Of a stretch of 64,000 nucleotides of DNA, positions 26,301-34,135 are shown one piece after another (the stretch's first letter is position 1; the number at the start of each line of letters is the position of its first letter). The stretch is from contig NZ_FNDR01000007.1 in NCBI RefSeq assembly GCF_900099805.1, forward strand, positions 248,001 to 312,000, in the 5' to 3' direction. The notes under the pieces were generated by a model. It was given only the letters and a program-made list of their open reading frames with translations, had not been told where the DNA came from and made no database searches. A program made the translations under genes and the position numbers. Origin of the DNA: Variovorax sp. OV700 (GTDB lineage Bacteria > Pseudomonadota > Gammaproteobacteria > Burkholderiales > Burkholderiaceae_C).

Positions 26301-29300
26301 CGTGCTCAGGGACCACCAGGACACGAACACGCTGCGGCCCACCTACGTCATCGAGCCGATGTCGGGCTTCCTGCGCTTCGATCCTGCGCAGAAGCGCACG
26401 ACCGGGCTGGCGCTCGAAGAGGCCTATGCCGAGCACAAGGCCCAGCAGTTCGACGAAGCGCTTTTCGGCCCGAAGTCCGGCGACGAGAGCTTCGATGGCC
26501 AGCTGGGCCGCTACAGACTCGAGGATGGAAAGAGCCTCGACCACGGCGCCTATACCGCCGTCACTCTCGACGCGATGCTGCGGATGAATCCCGAGATCGG
26601 CGCTCTGATGGAGCGGGCGCGCTTTTCGAGCGCGGCGCGCGAGCAGCTCATCTCGGTGCTCGGCGAGAAGCTCGATGCCTTCTACGCCCATCGCGGCGAA
26701 GACCTTTCCACGCGCTCGCACCAGGACTGGGCAGAGCAGCTCTACGACGCCGTGCGGCACAACCGGCCGATGCCGGCGGCGGCCGGCGAAGGCCCGGCGC
26801 CCGAGGGGCCGGTGACGCTGAACAGCCGCCCGGTGCAGCGCGCAGCCAGCGCCGGCGACGACGGCCTGCCGCTCAAGCCTTCGGCCTTCGGCACCGATGG
26901 CGATTGGATGGCCGCCGCGCTGCATCTCGAGGAGACCATCGCGCAGCAGCGCGAGGCCGGCCAGGCCGGCGAGCTGCCGCCCGGCATGATCCTGTCCGAT
27001 GCCGACAAAGCCGTGACGCAGGGGCTCCTGAAGAACCCGACGCCCGAGTCGCAGGAGTGCTTCGTGGTGTCGGTCCGGCCCCCCAGCAAGGGCATCTTCG
27101 GTGGCGACGACGTGCGCGCCAAGCGCAAGGACGTCTTCGAAACGATCGAGAAGGCGCAGGAGGCGGTGTCCAAGCGCAACGACGGCGCATGGATCTACCG
27201 TGTCGCGCCCGAGGGCGGCATCGGCGAGATGATCCGCGTCGGCAAGGCGCGCTCGCACAACATCCTCGGAGCGTTTTACGTCAACAAGGACAAGAGTGTC
27301 TTCCCCGTCGGTATCGCGAACCCGCAGTTCGACCGCTGGGACCTCTCGGCCACAGCCCCGGCCGGACGCGCGCACGTCTACAACGCCGCGCTCACGATGC
27401 CGGTCGGCCGTCCGGCCGAAGGCATCTTCCGCCAGGGCGGCATCGAGGAGGGCACCGATGCGGCCACGGCGGCCATCGACCGTGCCGTGGCCGAAGGCCG
27501 CGCGCCGCGCGTGATGATCGCCGCCGGCTACACGATCGAGAACGGCCGCGCCGAGACCAGCGGCCCCGGCGGCGCGGCAGTGGCCGGCAAGGCGGCCCGC
27601 CTGTACGCGGGCCAGATGCACGGCGTGGATGCCCAGGTCACCTACGTGGCCGCGGGCCGCCGGCAGCGCAAGGTACTGCAGGCCGCGCTCGAGGCGCTCG
27701 GCGAGCGCAAGGGCGAGCACTACGAGATCGTGAGCTTCAATGCGCGCGGCAAGCGCGCCGAGTGGCGCTCCGCCATCCTGCTCAGGCGCCACCAGCCCGA
27801 CCTGCTGATGGGCTTCGACGTGCCCGGGCGCACCGAGAAGGGCGAATACCACAACAGCCATGGCCACGCAATCGGCTACCACACCGCCGCGCGCGACCAG
27901 CTCTTCATCGATGCCACGCGCAACGACCGCATCACCACCGTGGCCGGTTTCGACCTCGGCAACGAGGTGGGGGGCGGCCATCCCGACGTGCACACGCGCG
28001 TGCAGCCCGCGCCAAACGGCACCCTCATCGCCTCGATCGTCACGGCCGACGTGGCGATGACGGGTGGGCGCACCAACTGGGTCGGCTATGCCTTCGGCAC
28101 CGAGGTGCTGAGGCGCGCCGGCGCCCTGAGCGCGGTGCCCGACGAGCGCACCATCCGCGGCATGGTCATGGGCATGATGAAGGCCGGCGGCGTGGACAGC
28201 GAGACCCGAAGCCGCGTGCCGTTCGAGGTCGATTCGCGCGGGCGGACCTCGGGCGTGGGCGGCATGTCGCCCGACGTCGAGGCCGCGGTGGCCGCGATGC
28301 TTCGGATCCGCGCCGAGAAGATCCATATGGCGCCGGCCATCGACCTGCGCGGCGTGCGTCTGCGGCTCGGCGTGTTCGATTCGGGCTCGGGCGGCATCAT
28401 TGCCGCGGCCGAGATCAAGCGAGTTGTCGAAGAGACCACGGGCGCGCGCGTCGACCTGGTGATGGTGGGCGACCACGGGGCGGGCACCTACGGCCCCAAG
28501 ACCAAGACCGAGATCGCCGACCACACGCGCGCCGGCCTCGAGACGCTCGACAAGCTCGGCGTGGACCTGATCGTGATGGCCTGCAACACCGCGTGCACCT
28601 CGGGCAAGGGCGAGTACGCACGCGGTATCAACGCACCGGTCATCGACCTGATCGACAGCACGCGCTCCTTCCACAAGGGCCTCGTGGACCAGGGGGAACG
28701 CGTGGTCGCGTTCTCCACCGAGGCGAGCGCGACGCTGCCGCTGCCCGGCACGGACCTGATTGGCGTCTACCGCGACAAGGACGTTCTGCCGGTCGGCGGC
28801 ACCGACGACGGCTTCGACGTGGCATCGATCGTGAACCAGTACATGGCCGATCCGATGAACGCCGACATGCGGGCGCGCATGCAGGGCGCGGCGGACCACT
28901 ATGCCGACAAGATCCTGGCCGCGAAGCCCGACGTCACGACCGTCTCGTGGTGCTGCACGCACTATCCCGAGCTCGAGCCGTTCTTCACCAAGTCGCTGCA
29001 GGACCGCGGCCGTTCGGATGTGAAAATGATCAACCCGATGGCCCACCAGGCCATGCGGGCCATCGAAGTGGCCGAGCATCTGCCGCCGGGCACCGGCACG
29101 GGCCCGAGCCGGGCCATTGGCATCACCACGGCGGTGGCCGACAAGGCCGAGGCCATCCGCACCGGCACCGATCCAGGCAAGGCCACGGTGCAGCAGAGCG
29201 AAGTGCTGCAGACGCTGCGCATCGCGCTGCAGCGCGACGACGTTGCGCTGGTGCCGCTGAAGAAGCTGGGCACGGACGTGGACGTCGAGGAGGCCCAGCG

Positions 29301-32300
29301 CCTGCTCGACCAGGACGAGGCCGGCGATCCCATCGACGCGCTGCAGGCCTTCGACCCCTCGGGCCGTGGCTTCCCGATTCACGTACCAGGCGGCGCGTAT
29401 GCCGCGGCGAAGATGCTCGGCGACGCTGGGAAGGTCGCGGTGGTGGCGGGCTTTCCGATCCGCACTGCCGCCGGCCGCGTGGCGCCCGAGTCGGACAGCA
29501 CCAAGGGTGCGGCGGTGCTGGCCGCCGGGCTGGCCAAGCTCGGCAAGGACACGACGTGCATCACCATTCCCGCCAACGTCAAGCCGCTGAAGGCGGCGCT
29601 CGCGGTGTTGGGGCGCGACGACATCGACGTGCGGGCCTTCGGCCTGAAGATCGGCCCGCACGCCGAGGGCGAAGCCCTGCGGATGCTGCAGGGTCTCGAC
29701 CCCAACGCGATCATCAGCGTGGAGGCGCCCGGGCGCGATGCGAAGGGCCAGTACTGGAGTTCCACCGGCGAGCGCGTCACCGACCACGTGGCTGCGCTCG
29801 ATGAATTCTTCTATGCGGCGCGCACGATCAACGAGGGCCGCGCCGACGGCGCTGCGAAGATCAGGCAGCTCGCGATCCTCGATGTGGGCAACGAGGTCGG
29901 TGGCGGCAACGTCGACAAGCGCGTGCGCCGCGCACCGGACGGCCAGCGCATCGCTTCCGAAGTCACGGTGGACCAGCTCGTGACAGCCGGTGTCGGCAGC
30001 TGGGGCGCGGATGCGACCCTGGCCGCGCTCGAGGTGCATCACAACCGCGCCGACCTGCTGCCTTCGGCCGACGAGGTGCGGCGCGTGATGCGCGCCATCA
30101 CGCGCGAAGGCGGCGTGGACAGCCAGTCGCGCACCGGCATCGATCATGCCGCCGGCTACGATCCGACAGTGCATGTGGGCGTGGCTGAGCTGTATCGCCA
30201 GGCGGCGCTCGAAGTCAAGGCCGACGGCGGCCCGGACGCCGGCGGGGTGGCGCCACCCAAGGGCGGCACACCGAAGCCGGGCGGTCCGCGACCTGCGGAG
30301 CCGCAGAGCGCCGCCTTCCGCGGCGACGAATGGCCCGCCGTGCACGCCCGGCTCACCAGCGGCGGCTTCGGCAACGAGAACATCTACGTCTACCGCGTGA
30401 AGGGCCAGCCCGACCTGTACGCCGAACCGGTAGCGACGACCGACCTCACGGCGCAGCAGATCAACGGCACGGGCCGCGTCGCGCAAGGCACGAGCACGGT
30501 GCGCTGGTACGGCAACAGCACGCCGGGCCGGGGTGTGGGCGGCCTGATGCCCCGGCGCGAGATGGGCGCCAAATTCGGCCTGGAGCCCAAGGGCGACAAG
30601 GAGACGGTCTACCGCATCAAGAACCGCGAGACGGCCGATATCACCTTCCAGACCGAGAAGCCCACGGCCGAGCAGCGCGCGGATCCGAACCTGCTGATCC
30701 GCTCGCGCAAGGTGCGCCCGCCGCGCGAGGCCACGCCGCAACCCGTCGACGACTGGTTCATCGTTTCGAACCAGTCGCCCACGCGCACCAATGCGGCCAA
30801 CGGGCTGCGCAACGTGGCGCGCGGCAACGACGAGTTCAAGCTCGGCGTGGTCGAGAAGACGCATGGGCCGGCCACCGGCTGGAGCACCGGCAAGGTCATC
30901 AAGCGGCAGATCACGCTGGGACTGGTGGCCGCGGTGGGTATCAGCGGGCTGAACCTGGTGAGCCCGATCGATACCGGCCACGACGTACCGAGCGGAGTCG
31001 TCGGGCTGCCGCGCAATCCGATCGCCTCGTCCACGCAGCATGGACACGACACGCCTTCCTTCCGCGCCACGCCGGAGGCCTTCTCGGTGCCGGCCGAAGT
31101 CACGCTCGGCATGGCCTGGCACCAGCAAGGCCAAGCCGATCTGCTGGCCCGGCAGCCCGGAACCGATCCGGCCTCGGTGAAGGCGCTGCAGGACACGGCC
31201 GACAGCCGCTGGGGTGCGTTCTCGGCCGAGATGCTGAAGACCATCCGCACCGACGTGCAACAGGGCGCGAACCCGGTGGCTGCGGCCAACCGACAGCGCG
31301 CGCAGCTGCTTTCCATGGGCCGGCTCGATGGGCACAGCGACAACGCGGTGCGCGATGCGCTGCGCGACTCGGGCCTGCTCAAGGGCACCACCGCCGACGT
31401 CGAGGCTCAGATGGACTACGCCAAGCTCGTGGCCGATCACCCGGTGTTCATCAACGACAAGAGCCGCGAGCTCGCGCGCACCGATCCGGCCGCCTTTGCC
31501 GCGGCCTCGCTGATCGCGATCGGTCCCGACGGTGCGGCATTCAACACCGCGGTGAAAAACAACGCCGCCATGCTGGGGCGCCTGCATTCCGAGGCTGTGG
31601 TGAAGGAGCGCCTGGCCGACGGCGACGTGGCCGGCGCCGCCAAGGAGGCGCGCCTGCGGCTCGACGTGAGCGCCACGCCGGCCGAGCGCGACAAGGCGGC
31701 CGCTGCGCTGCTGCCGCTGTTCAAACAGGAGCACGCGCGGGCGCTCGACCTGCTGGCCGGCATGCAGATGCAGGACGTCGGCGACTACCTGGCGCAGTAC
31801 CGCGACGCGCCACCCGAAATCGCACAGCCGATGGCGCAGGGCATGCTCGAACTGCTGCAGAAGAACCTGCCGCGCCCGAGTGACGACCTGTCCAGCATGT
31901 CGCAGTTCGACCATCTCGTCGAAGGCCTGTCGATCATGGCCGAGGCGGCCGACGCGCGCACGCCTACCTCGGCCTTCTCCGAACGCTTTGCCGCCGAGCT
32001 GATGAAGGGGCGTTTTGCCGACCGGCCGGAGTTCGTCGTCACGTTGCAGCGCGGCGTGGAGCGCGCGGTGGAGCAGGGCGGCGCGAAGCTGCCGGTCGAG
32101 CTGGCGAATGCGCTGGAAAAGCAGGGCCGCGGCGACATGCGTGACAGCGTGCTCGCGGGCATCGACAATGGCTTGCAGGCGCAGAACAAGCACCTGGGCG
32201 AGGCCATCGGCAACCTGCGAGGCACCGCCGGCTACAACGCCACGGGTGCTTCGATGGCCTTCTACGTGGCAAATTTTTCCGACGGCACGCCCCAGGGTGT

Positions 32301-33969
32301 TGCCAACGCCATCGCACAGTACCGGCGCGTGAATCCGGAGGTGGCGGGCAAGGTCGACGATGCCACCCGCGTGATCGGCGACTGGGGCCGCACGCTGCAC
32401 CAGACCCAGGAGAGCCTGAACGGCCTGCGCGTCGGCGCCAAGGGCAGCGAGGCCGAGCGGGGCCTGGAGGGCACGGTGGTCAAGGTGTACGACAGCGACG
32501 ACGTGAAGCTGGCCATCAGCCAGAGCCCGCAGGTTCGCCAGGAGCTGCTCAGCCGCTCCACGCAGGGCGTGCCCGATCCGCGCACCATGACCGAGTACCT
32601 CATCAACCCGGTGATGTTCGTGACGCGCCACGTCTCGGGGACCACCCGCATGGTGTGGTCGATGCTGGCCGACGCGCAGTTCAACGGCATGGTGAACGAC
32701 CCCACGAGCTATGCCACGCGCTGGAACGCCTTCAAGCTGAAGACGGAGCGCATGGCCAACGTGCTGGGCCTGAACGCGGACGAGGTGCGCCAGGGCACCG
32801 CGCTGGTGGACAAGTACATGGACGCGGTCACGAAGGTGGACTCGGGCTTGTCCGATCCGGCGCGCATCAACGCGTATGCGCGCTTGGGCGGCGAGCTCGA
32901 CGGCGAACTGCAGAAGCTGCTGGGTGTGGGTGCAAAGACCGTCAACAACGTCACCAACGCAAACACCGCTTTCGGGCAGGCGCTGCGCTGGGTGGCCAAC
33001 GCGGGCTTCGTCACGCACAACGTCAGCACCGAGATAACGAACCTCCGCCCGATGGCCGACGGGGTTCAGGACTACACGCAGTGGTACCACCGCATCTATG
33101 CGCCGACGCAGGCCTTCTTCATGGCCAAGCCCTACACCACGCTGATGGCCGAGCGCTCGCTCGCGGGCAATCGCGTGATCGACGGCGCGGCAGCGGACAT
33201 CGAGGGCAAGATGGCCTGGAAGTACGTCTTCGGCCTAGGCACGGCCGGCGTGGGTGCGGCCGATCTGTCGCTGGCCTTCGGCCAGAAGGACACGGTGCCG
33301 GCCTGGGTAACGTACACCAACGTGGGCATGGGCGTTGGCGGCCTGGTGGACGGTGGTGTCGGGCTGGTGAACGTCACGGGCAAGGCACTGGCGCGCGCGG
33401 GTGCGGTCGAGCTGGGCGCGCTGCTGGCCATTCCGGCCGAGGTTGCGACCATCGGCGGGCTGGCGGTGGCTGTGTTTACCGGCATCAAGCAGTTCTACAA
33501 CGTCGCCCATCACTACGACCAGGTCGACGCTCGCGAGATGCAGCGCGACCCGGCGCTGCGCAACGTGCTCAAGGACCGGGGCTTCTCCGACGCGCAGACC
33601 CGTGCCATGCTCGACTGCACGCACGAAGGCGTATCTCCGATGGTGGCCTGGAACGCCCTGATGAAGTCGGAGGGCAAGACGGTGGACGAGGGCATGCAGC
33701 TGCTGCGCGACCGGCTGGCGAAGGACGGCCCGCAGGGCATTCCCGCCTCCGAGTGGACCCGCGTCATGCACGGGCTCACCGATCGCAAGATGAACGACAA
33801 CGACGGCAGCTTTCCGGCGGACGATCCGAACTCGGCACAGGCCGGGCAGATCGTGGTCCGGGAGATGCCTACGCGCGGGGGCACCGTGACTTCGAAATCG
33901 ACGGTGCTGCCGCAGAGCATCGAGGGCCTGGAAAACTACGCGCGAGAGGCCTGGAACCTGCGCGTGTGA
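20305..33969 (+). CDS. giant multidomain T3SS-linked protein with D-glutamate cyclase/glutamate racemase cassette
   Basis: About 4554 aa, ATG at 20305 after AAGGA; last gene of the sct operon. Domains seen, in order: coiled coil (36-250); short HTH/LysM-like modules (about 353, 495-535, 596); hydrophobic Gly/Ala segment (1236-1275); methyltransferase-like tail (1533-1635); zincin-like HELAH (1986-1990) with Glu at 2038/2039/2043; DUF4392 D-glutamate cyclase-like domain I (about 2400-2650; GNEVGGG at 2552-2558); glutamate racemase (2685-2935; D2692-S2693, C2760, C2884, H2886); DUF4392 domain II (about 3044-3290; GNEVGGG from 3195); hydrophobic segment (from 3531); helical C-terminus with hydrophobic region 4307-4396. 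Predicted chemistry: L-Glu to D-Glu to 5-oxo-D-proline. It is probably a secreted effector or toxin, but function and secretion are inference. GC content resembles its neighbours, so no sign of recent transfer. Confidence 0.85.
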   Translation: MLIADGGGSVRVPVNVPNPVNTAQQPASSAESDAAARARELQRQLEALLEKLREAQRQAEEARKRAIEAQKKAQQAREHAEAMAEKAQKTKDLAEANKAKKAQQDAKLEDARAKDASADANLKDKNAALLKAEVKQKREETKSSDAKASAATDKKVQDAKTERNDAQKTSDFSKLYLDSQEKESKAQDAEAKVVELTPTPGRPSATITDKERTALDKAEEKAKTLRGEADAATKKFGSEIGEEANTEFWGDPPAPAGTEGPVAPATDDPLQTPLTQLLQVSPKATANPAANNGLLFTPTLTSGSTGTTSSSLLVPSSTFSSGTGTNAMSPFNTFLKAPEPVVTPQVKKTLTDIADGKSVEQIASDRKMRVDQVMSEANAAGVKITTAAPKDGVQATTIQRGDASLTYSRDAKHDTLSVKGSLADPKAPCGQKTVDAKEEGNGRYSQTTKDAKTGDTVTTTIDGSAGTRTVSVVDEHGLRTDTTTSLTGAEVTRPVGDYEGYLEVAKAADLKPEQLLALNPDVDYGKALKPGQELVVAGVPTTVKTFNKDGSTLEKTTASDGTLQVVATSASGRRTVLMGEPDAKDGPGEGVRKSIFDDKKSVAETAKAMGMTEDEVLAALPEGTVDVSKPSADNGHIETRTIYDPATNRLVVERNDWNHGGGSREDIDDKTKYTVTQKDPKTGKSERVEVSGGLGYLQHQAEDKAKYADSYGQQIGDLDKTIHLYKRMGEPVTDLVEQRKQLVSQQTDARGEATIANTRATAALTKQQQVTIDEQARVAYQNVAYARPGSKDQAEAIKALDDRLELLDHVDRLVDVADKDVDLAKAGADQVKKQDAKTQADADLETEFQKWKRTWLWNGLDEKEIQKREAQGASPVGPAYRNDEEENKAAWKAFVQQQEMMDEHGDKYLTDAGRPARDAWLNRNQASDAALDSAIHYDQASIASGGANTHLTKGELDRLQQKKDAWTDANPTVMPEKFKDQEALDKLAKNLADGEIGNLEIGEHKKHSEYLKTVSAPDRADPEALKKAEDKYTEDNQEATTRLNGQIKDISERPLREKTRSVDDYIAQWGKRNPEIQKDLDALGTDQDQRSLRATEYRSGQIHKLLSASDQGKELQAAINLRYSLTDQWLKIGDKDDGRLEKDLEGIEKGIEGHTWVRDVWGSMAGDSAEDAKNYTEEQRDDLRDLRDDLRAGRISASEYARRENEFMDAYDVESDKMADRVRDSDGTWSVVDDAVRMTVTAAAGIAATIASGGNVAVGFGAAMAVSALWDTTGDVVAAAQGRDIYADGHSSLWTLEAKALTGNASWDDVKFTLKDEVVDAATNAVTATGVGAGIKTSASVSAKLLANGTMVGSKGTLNLAGRAVVGARAGVTSQAIDGTGRVAVEIGRVGLDGKLGTEEGDKRIGATFVSSAAGLVTAPLTGGVSGAIPLWKAVTPAAQAQAQASGMPVKQQLTYFGLGAQFLNDGAAGLGTGDLISLANEGRHMNRGEFIAASLQVIPGTLNNVALHPAMAARARAQAEAAQNAAPARTLHDELVVTELTLPHLANEDSLLPAQVSDAMAPGGRVELHVAADRPDGPAPRNGEALDIDSDQAAAIHERLRSAGFEQIRIERKSDAEAGEPGFIVHAIKEGGEIQTDGVVPLLSRTVPTEPEGQDTSNTADAPDGSNGPDGPNNNDGSDYALPPSGSSLHTVSWNGTLKAILQSGGTLRNTAFYLHATPYDENTGMALNAADSGLPRAVDGETPAQRRAAYAGADSPEALAALPPARYATLKEAMNAAQAGNGDRGHDNIALVYEPKLGADGRVPPEAVLATVHLDKTGDGPATLRDVTQNPRSDIAATVALRVSYPVVQAATRSSGLILPGSAARDSFLHVPDDATVYYVDKSKRVTQIPANDPRVAQALERAQQARARLLALPSHEQGLDLDSLQAWREQSGMKPVDLRVVGPGQLPEGQGIYHRRDGVALVLRDPAIESRHGTAPTLRTAAHELAHGNEDQRNVFVLRDHQDTNTLRPTYVIEPMSGFLRFDPAQKRTTGLALEEAYAEHKAQQFDEALFGPKSGDESFDGQLGRYRLEDGKSLDHGAYTAVTLDAMLRMNPEIGALMERARFSSAAREQLISVLGEKLDAFYAHRGEDLSTRSHQDWAEQLYDAVRHNRPMPAAAGEGPAPEGPVTLNSRPVQRAASAGDDGLPLKPSAFGTDGDWMAAALHLEETIAQQREAGQAGELPPGMILSDADKAVTQGLLKNPTPESQECFVVSVRPPSKGIFGGDDVRAKRKDVFETIEKAQEAVSKRNDGAWIYRVAPEGGIGEMIRVGKARSHNILGAFYVNKDKSVFPVGIANPQFDRWDLSATAPAGRAHVYNAALTMPVGRPAEGIFRQGGIEEGTDAATAAIDRAVAEGRAPRVMIAAGYTIENGRAETSGPGGAAVAGKAARLYAGQMHGVDAQVTYVAAGRRQRKVLQAALEALGERKGEHYEIVSFNARGKRAEWRSAILLRRHQPDLLMGFDVPGRTEKGEYHNSHGHAIGYHTAARDQLFIDATRNDRITTVAGFDLGNEVGGGHPDVHTRVQPAPNGTLIASIVTADVAMTGGRTNWVGYAFGTEVLRRAGALSAVPDERTIRGMVMGMMKAGGVDSETRSRVPFEVDSRGRTSGVGGMSPDVEAAVAAMLRIRAEKIHMAPAIDLRGVRLRLGVFDSGSGGIIAAAEIKRVVEETTGARVDLVMVGDHGAGTYGPKTKTEIADHTRAGLETLDKLGVDLIVMACNTACTSGKGEYARGINAPVIDLIDSTRSFHKGLVDQGERVVAFSTEASATLPLPGTDLIGVYRDKDVLPVGGTDDGFDVASIVNQYMADPMNADMRARMQGAADHYADKILAAKPDVTTVSWCCTHYPELEPFFTKSLQDRGRSDVKMINPMAHQAMRAIEVAEHLPPGTGTGPSRAIGITTAVADKAEAIRTGTDPGKATVQQSEVLQTLRIALQRDDVALVPLKKLGTDVDVEEAQRLLDQDEAGDPIDALQAFDPSGRGFPIHVPGGAYAAAKMLGDAGKVAVVAGFPIRTAAGRVAPESDSTKGAAVLAAGLAKLGKDTTCITIPANVKPLKAALAVLGRDDIDVRAFGLKIGPHAEGEALRMLQGLDPNAIISVEAPGRDAKGQYWSSTGERVTDHVAALDEFFYAARTINEGRADGAAKIRQLAILDVGNEVGGGNVDKRVRRAPDGQRIASEVTVDQLVTAGVGSWGADATLAALEVHHNRADLLPSADEVRRVMRAITREGGVDSQSRTGIDHAAGYDPTVHVGVAELYRQAALEVKADGGPDAGGVAPPKGGTPKPGGPRPAEPQSAAFRGDEWPAVHARLTSGGFGNENIYVYRVKGQPDLYAEPVATTDLTAQQINGTGRVAQGTSTVRWYGNSTPGRGVGGLMPRREMGAKFGLEPKGDKETVYRIKNRETADITFQTEKPTAEQRADPNLLIRSRKVRPPREATPQPVDDWFIVSNQSPTRTNAANGLRNVARGNDEFKLGVVEKTHGPATGWSTGKVIKRQITLGLVAAVGISGLNLVSPIDTGHDVPSGVVGLPRNPIASSTQHGHDTPSFRATPEAFSVPAEVTLGMAWHQQGQADLLARQPGTDPASVKALQDTADSRWGAFSAEMLKTIRTDVQQGANPVAAANRQRAQLLSMGRLDGHSDNAVRDALRDSGLLKGTTADVEAQMDYAKLVADHPVFINDKSRELARTDPAAFAAASLIAIGPDGAAFNTAVKNNAAMLGRLHSEAVVKERLADGDVAGAAKEARLRLDVSATPAERDKAAAALLPLFKQEHARALDLLAGMQMQDVGDYLAQYRDAPPEIAQPMAQGMLELLQKNLPRPSDDLSSMSQFDHLVEGLSIMAEAADARTPTSAFSERFAAELMKGRFADRPEFVVTLQRGVERAVEQGGAKLPVELANALEKQGRGDMRDSVLAGIDNGLQAQNKHLGEAIGNLRGTAGYNATGASMAFYVANFSDGTPQGVANAIAQYRRVNPEVAGKVDDATRVIGDWGRTLHQTQESLNGLRVGAKGSEAERGLEGTVVKVYDSDDVKLAISQSPQVRQELLSRSTQGVPDPRTMTEYLINPVMFVTRHVSGTTRMVWSMLADAQFNGMVNDPTSYATRWNAFKLKTERMANVLGLNADEVRQGTALVDKYMDAVTKVDSGLSDPARINAYARLGGELDGELQKLLGVGAKTVNNVTNANTAFGQALRWVANAGFVTHNVSTEITNLRPMADGVQDYTQWYHRIYAPTQAFFMAKPYTTLMAERSLAGNRVIDGAAADIEGKMAWKYVFGLGTAGVGAADLSLAFGQKDTVPAWVTYTNVGMGVGGLVDGGVGLVNVTGKALARAGAVELGALLAIPAEVATIGGLAVAVFTGIKQFYNVAHHYDQVDAREMQRDPALRNVLKDRGFSDAQTRAMLDCTHEGVSPMVAWNALMKSEGKTVDEGMQLLRDRLAKDGPQGIPASEWTRVMHGLTDRKMNDNDGSFPADDPNSAQAGQIVVREMPTRGGTVTSKSTVLPQSIEGLENYAREAWNLRV

Positions 33970-34026
33970 TTCGTCCGGAGTCCGGCATGTGAGCCGAAAG
34001 ATGTAGCGCCGGCGCCGCCCCGGTGC

Positions 34027-34068
34027 TGCATGGCCGTGCCGGGCTTCTTTCGGCGGCACGGCCATGCA
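34027..34068 (+). terminator. large perfect hairpin after the giant gene
   Basis: Fifteen-base perfect inverted repeat TGCATGGCCGTGCCG and CGGCACGGCCATGCA, separated by 12 bases (GGCTTCTTTCGG). It starts 57 bp after the giant gene's stop and ends the 25.7-kb sct operon before the LuxR gene. It is not followed by a strong T run, so termination may need additional factors. It could also act as a binding site because the arms contain TGCATG. Confidence 0.7.
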
Positions 34069-34135
34069 TTTGCGTTATGGCGCATGCCGCAATTGCCATT
34101 GGTGCCGCTCTGCGGGCACTTCTAGACTGGGCGCA

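Noticed and set aside
23674..33090. A 3138-codon open frame on the minus strand opposite the megaprotein gene
   Set aside because: Very long antisense frames are common in GC-rich DNA with strong codon bias. It has no ribosome binding site, is rich in Arg/His/Gly/Val with no fold-like pattern, and is opposite clear conserved domains on the plus strand.
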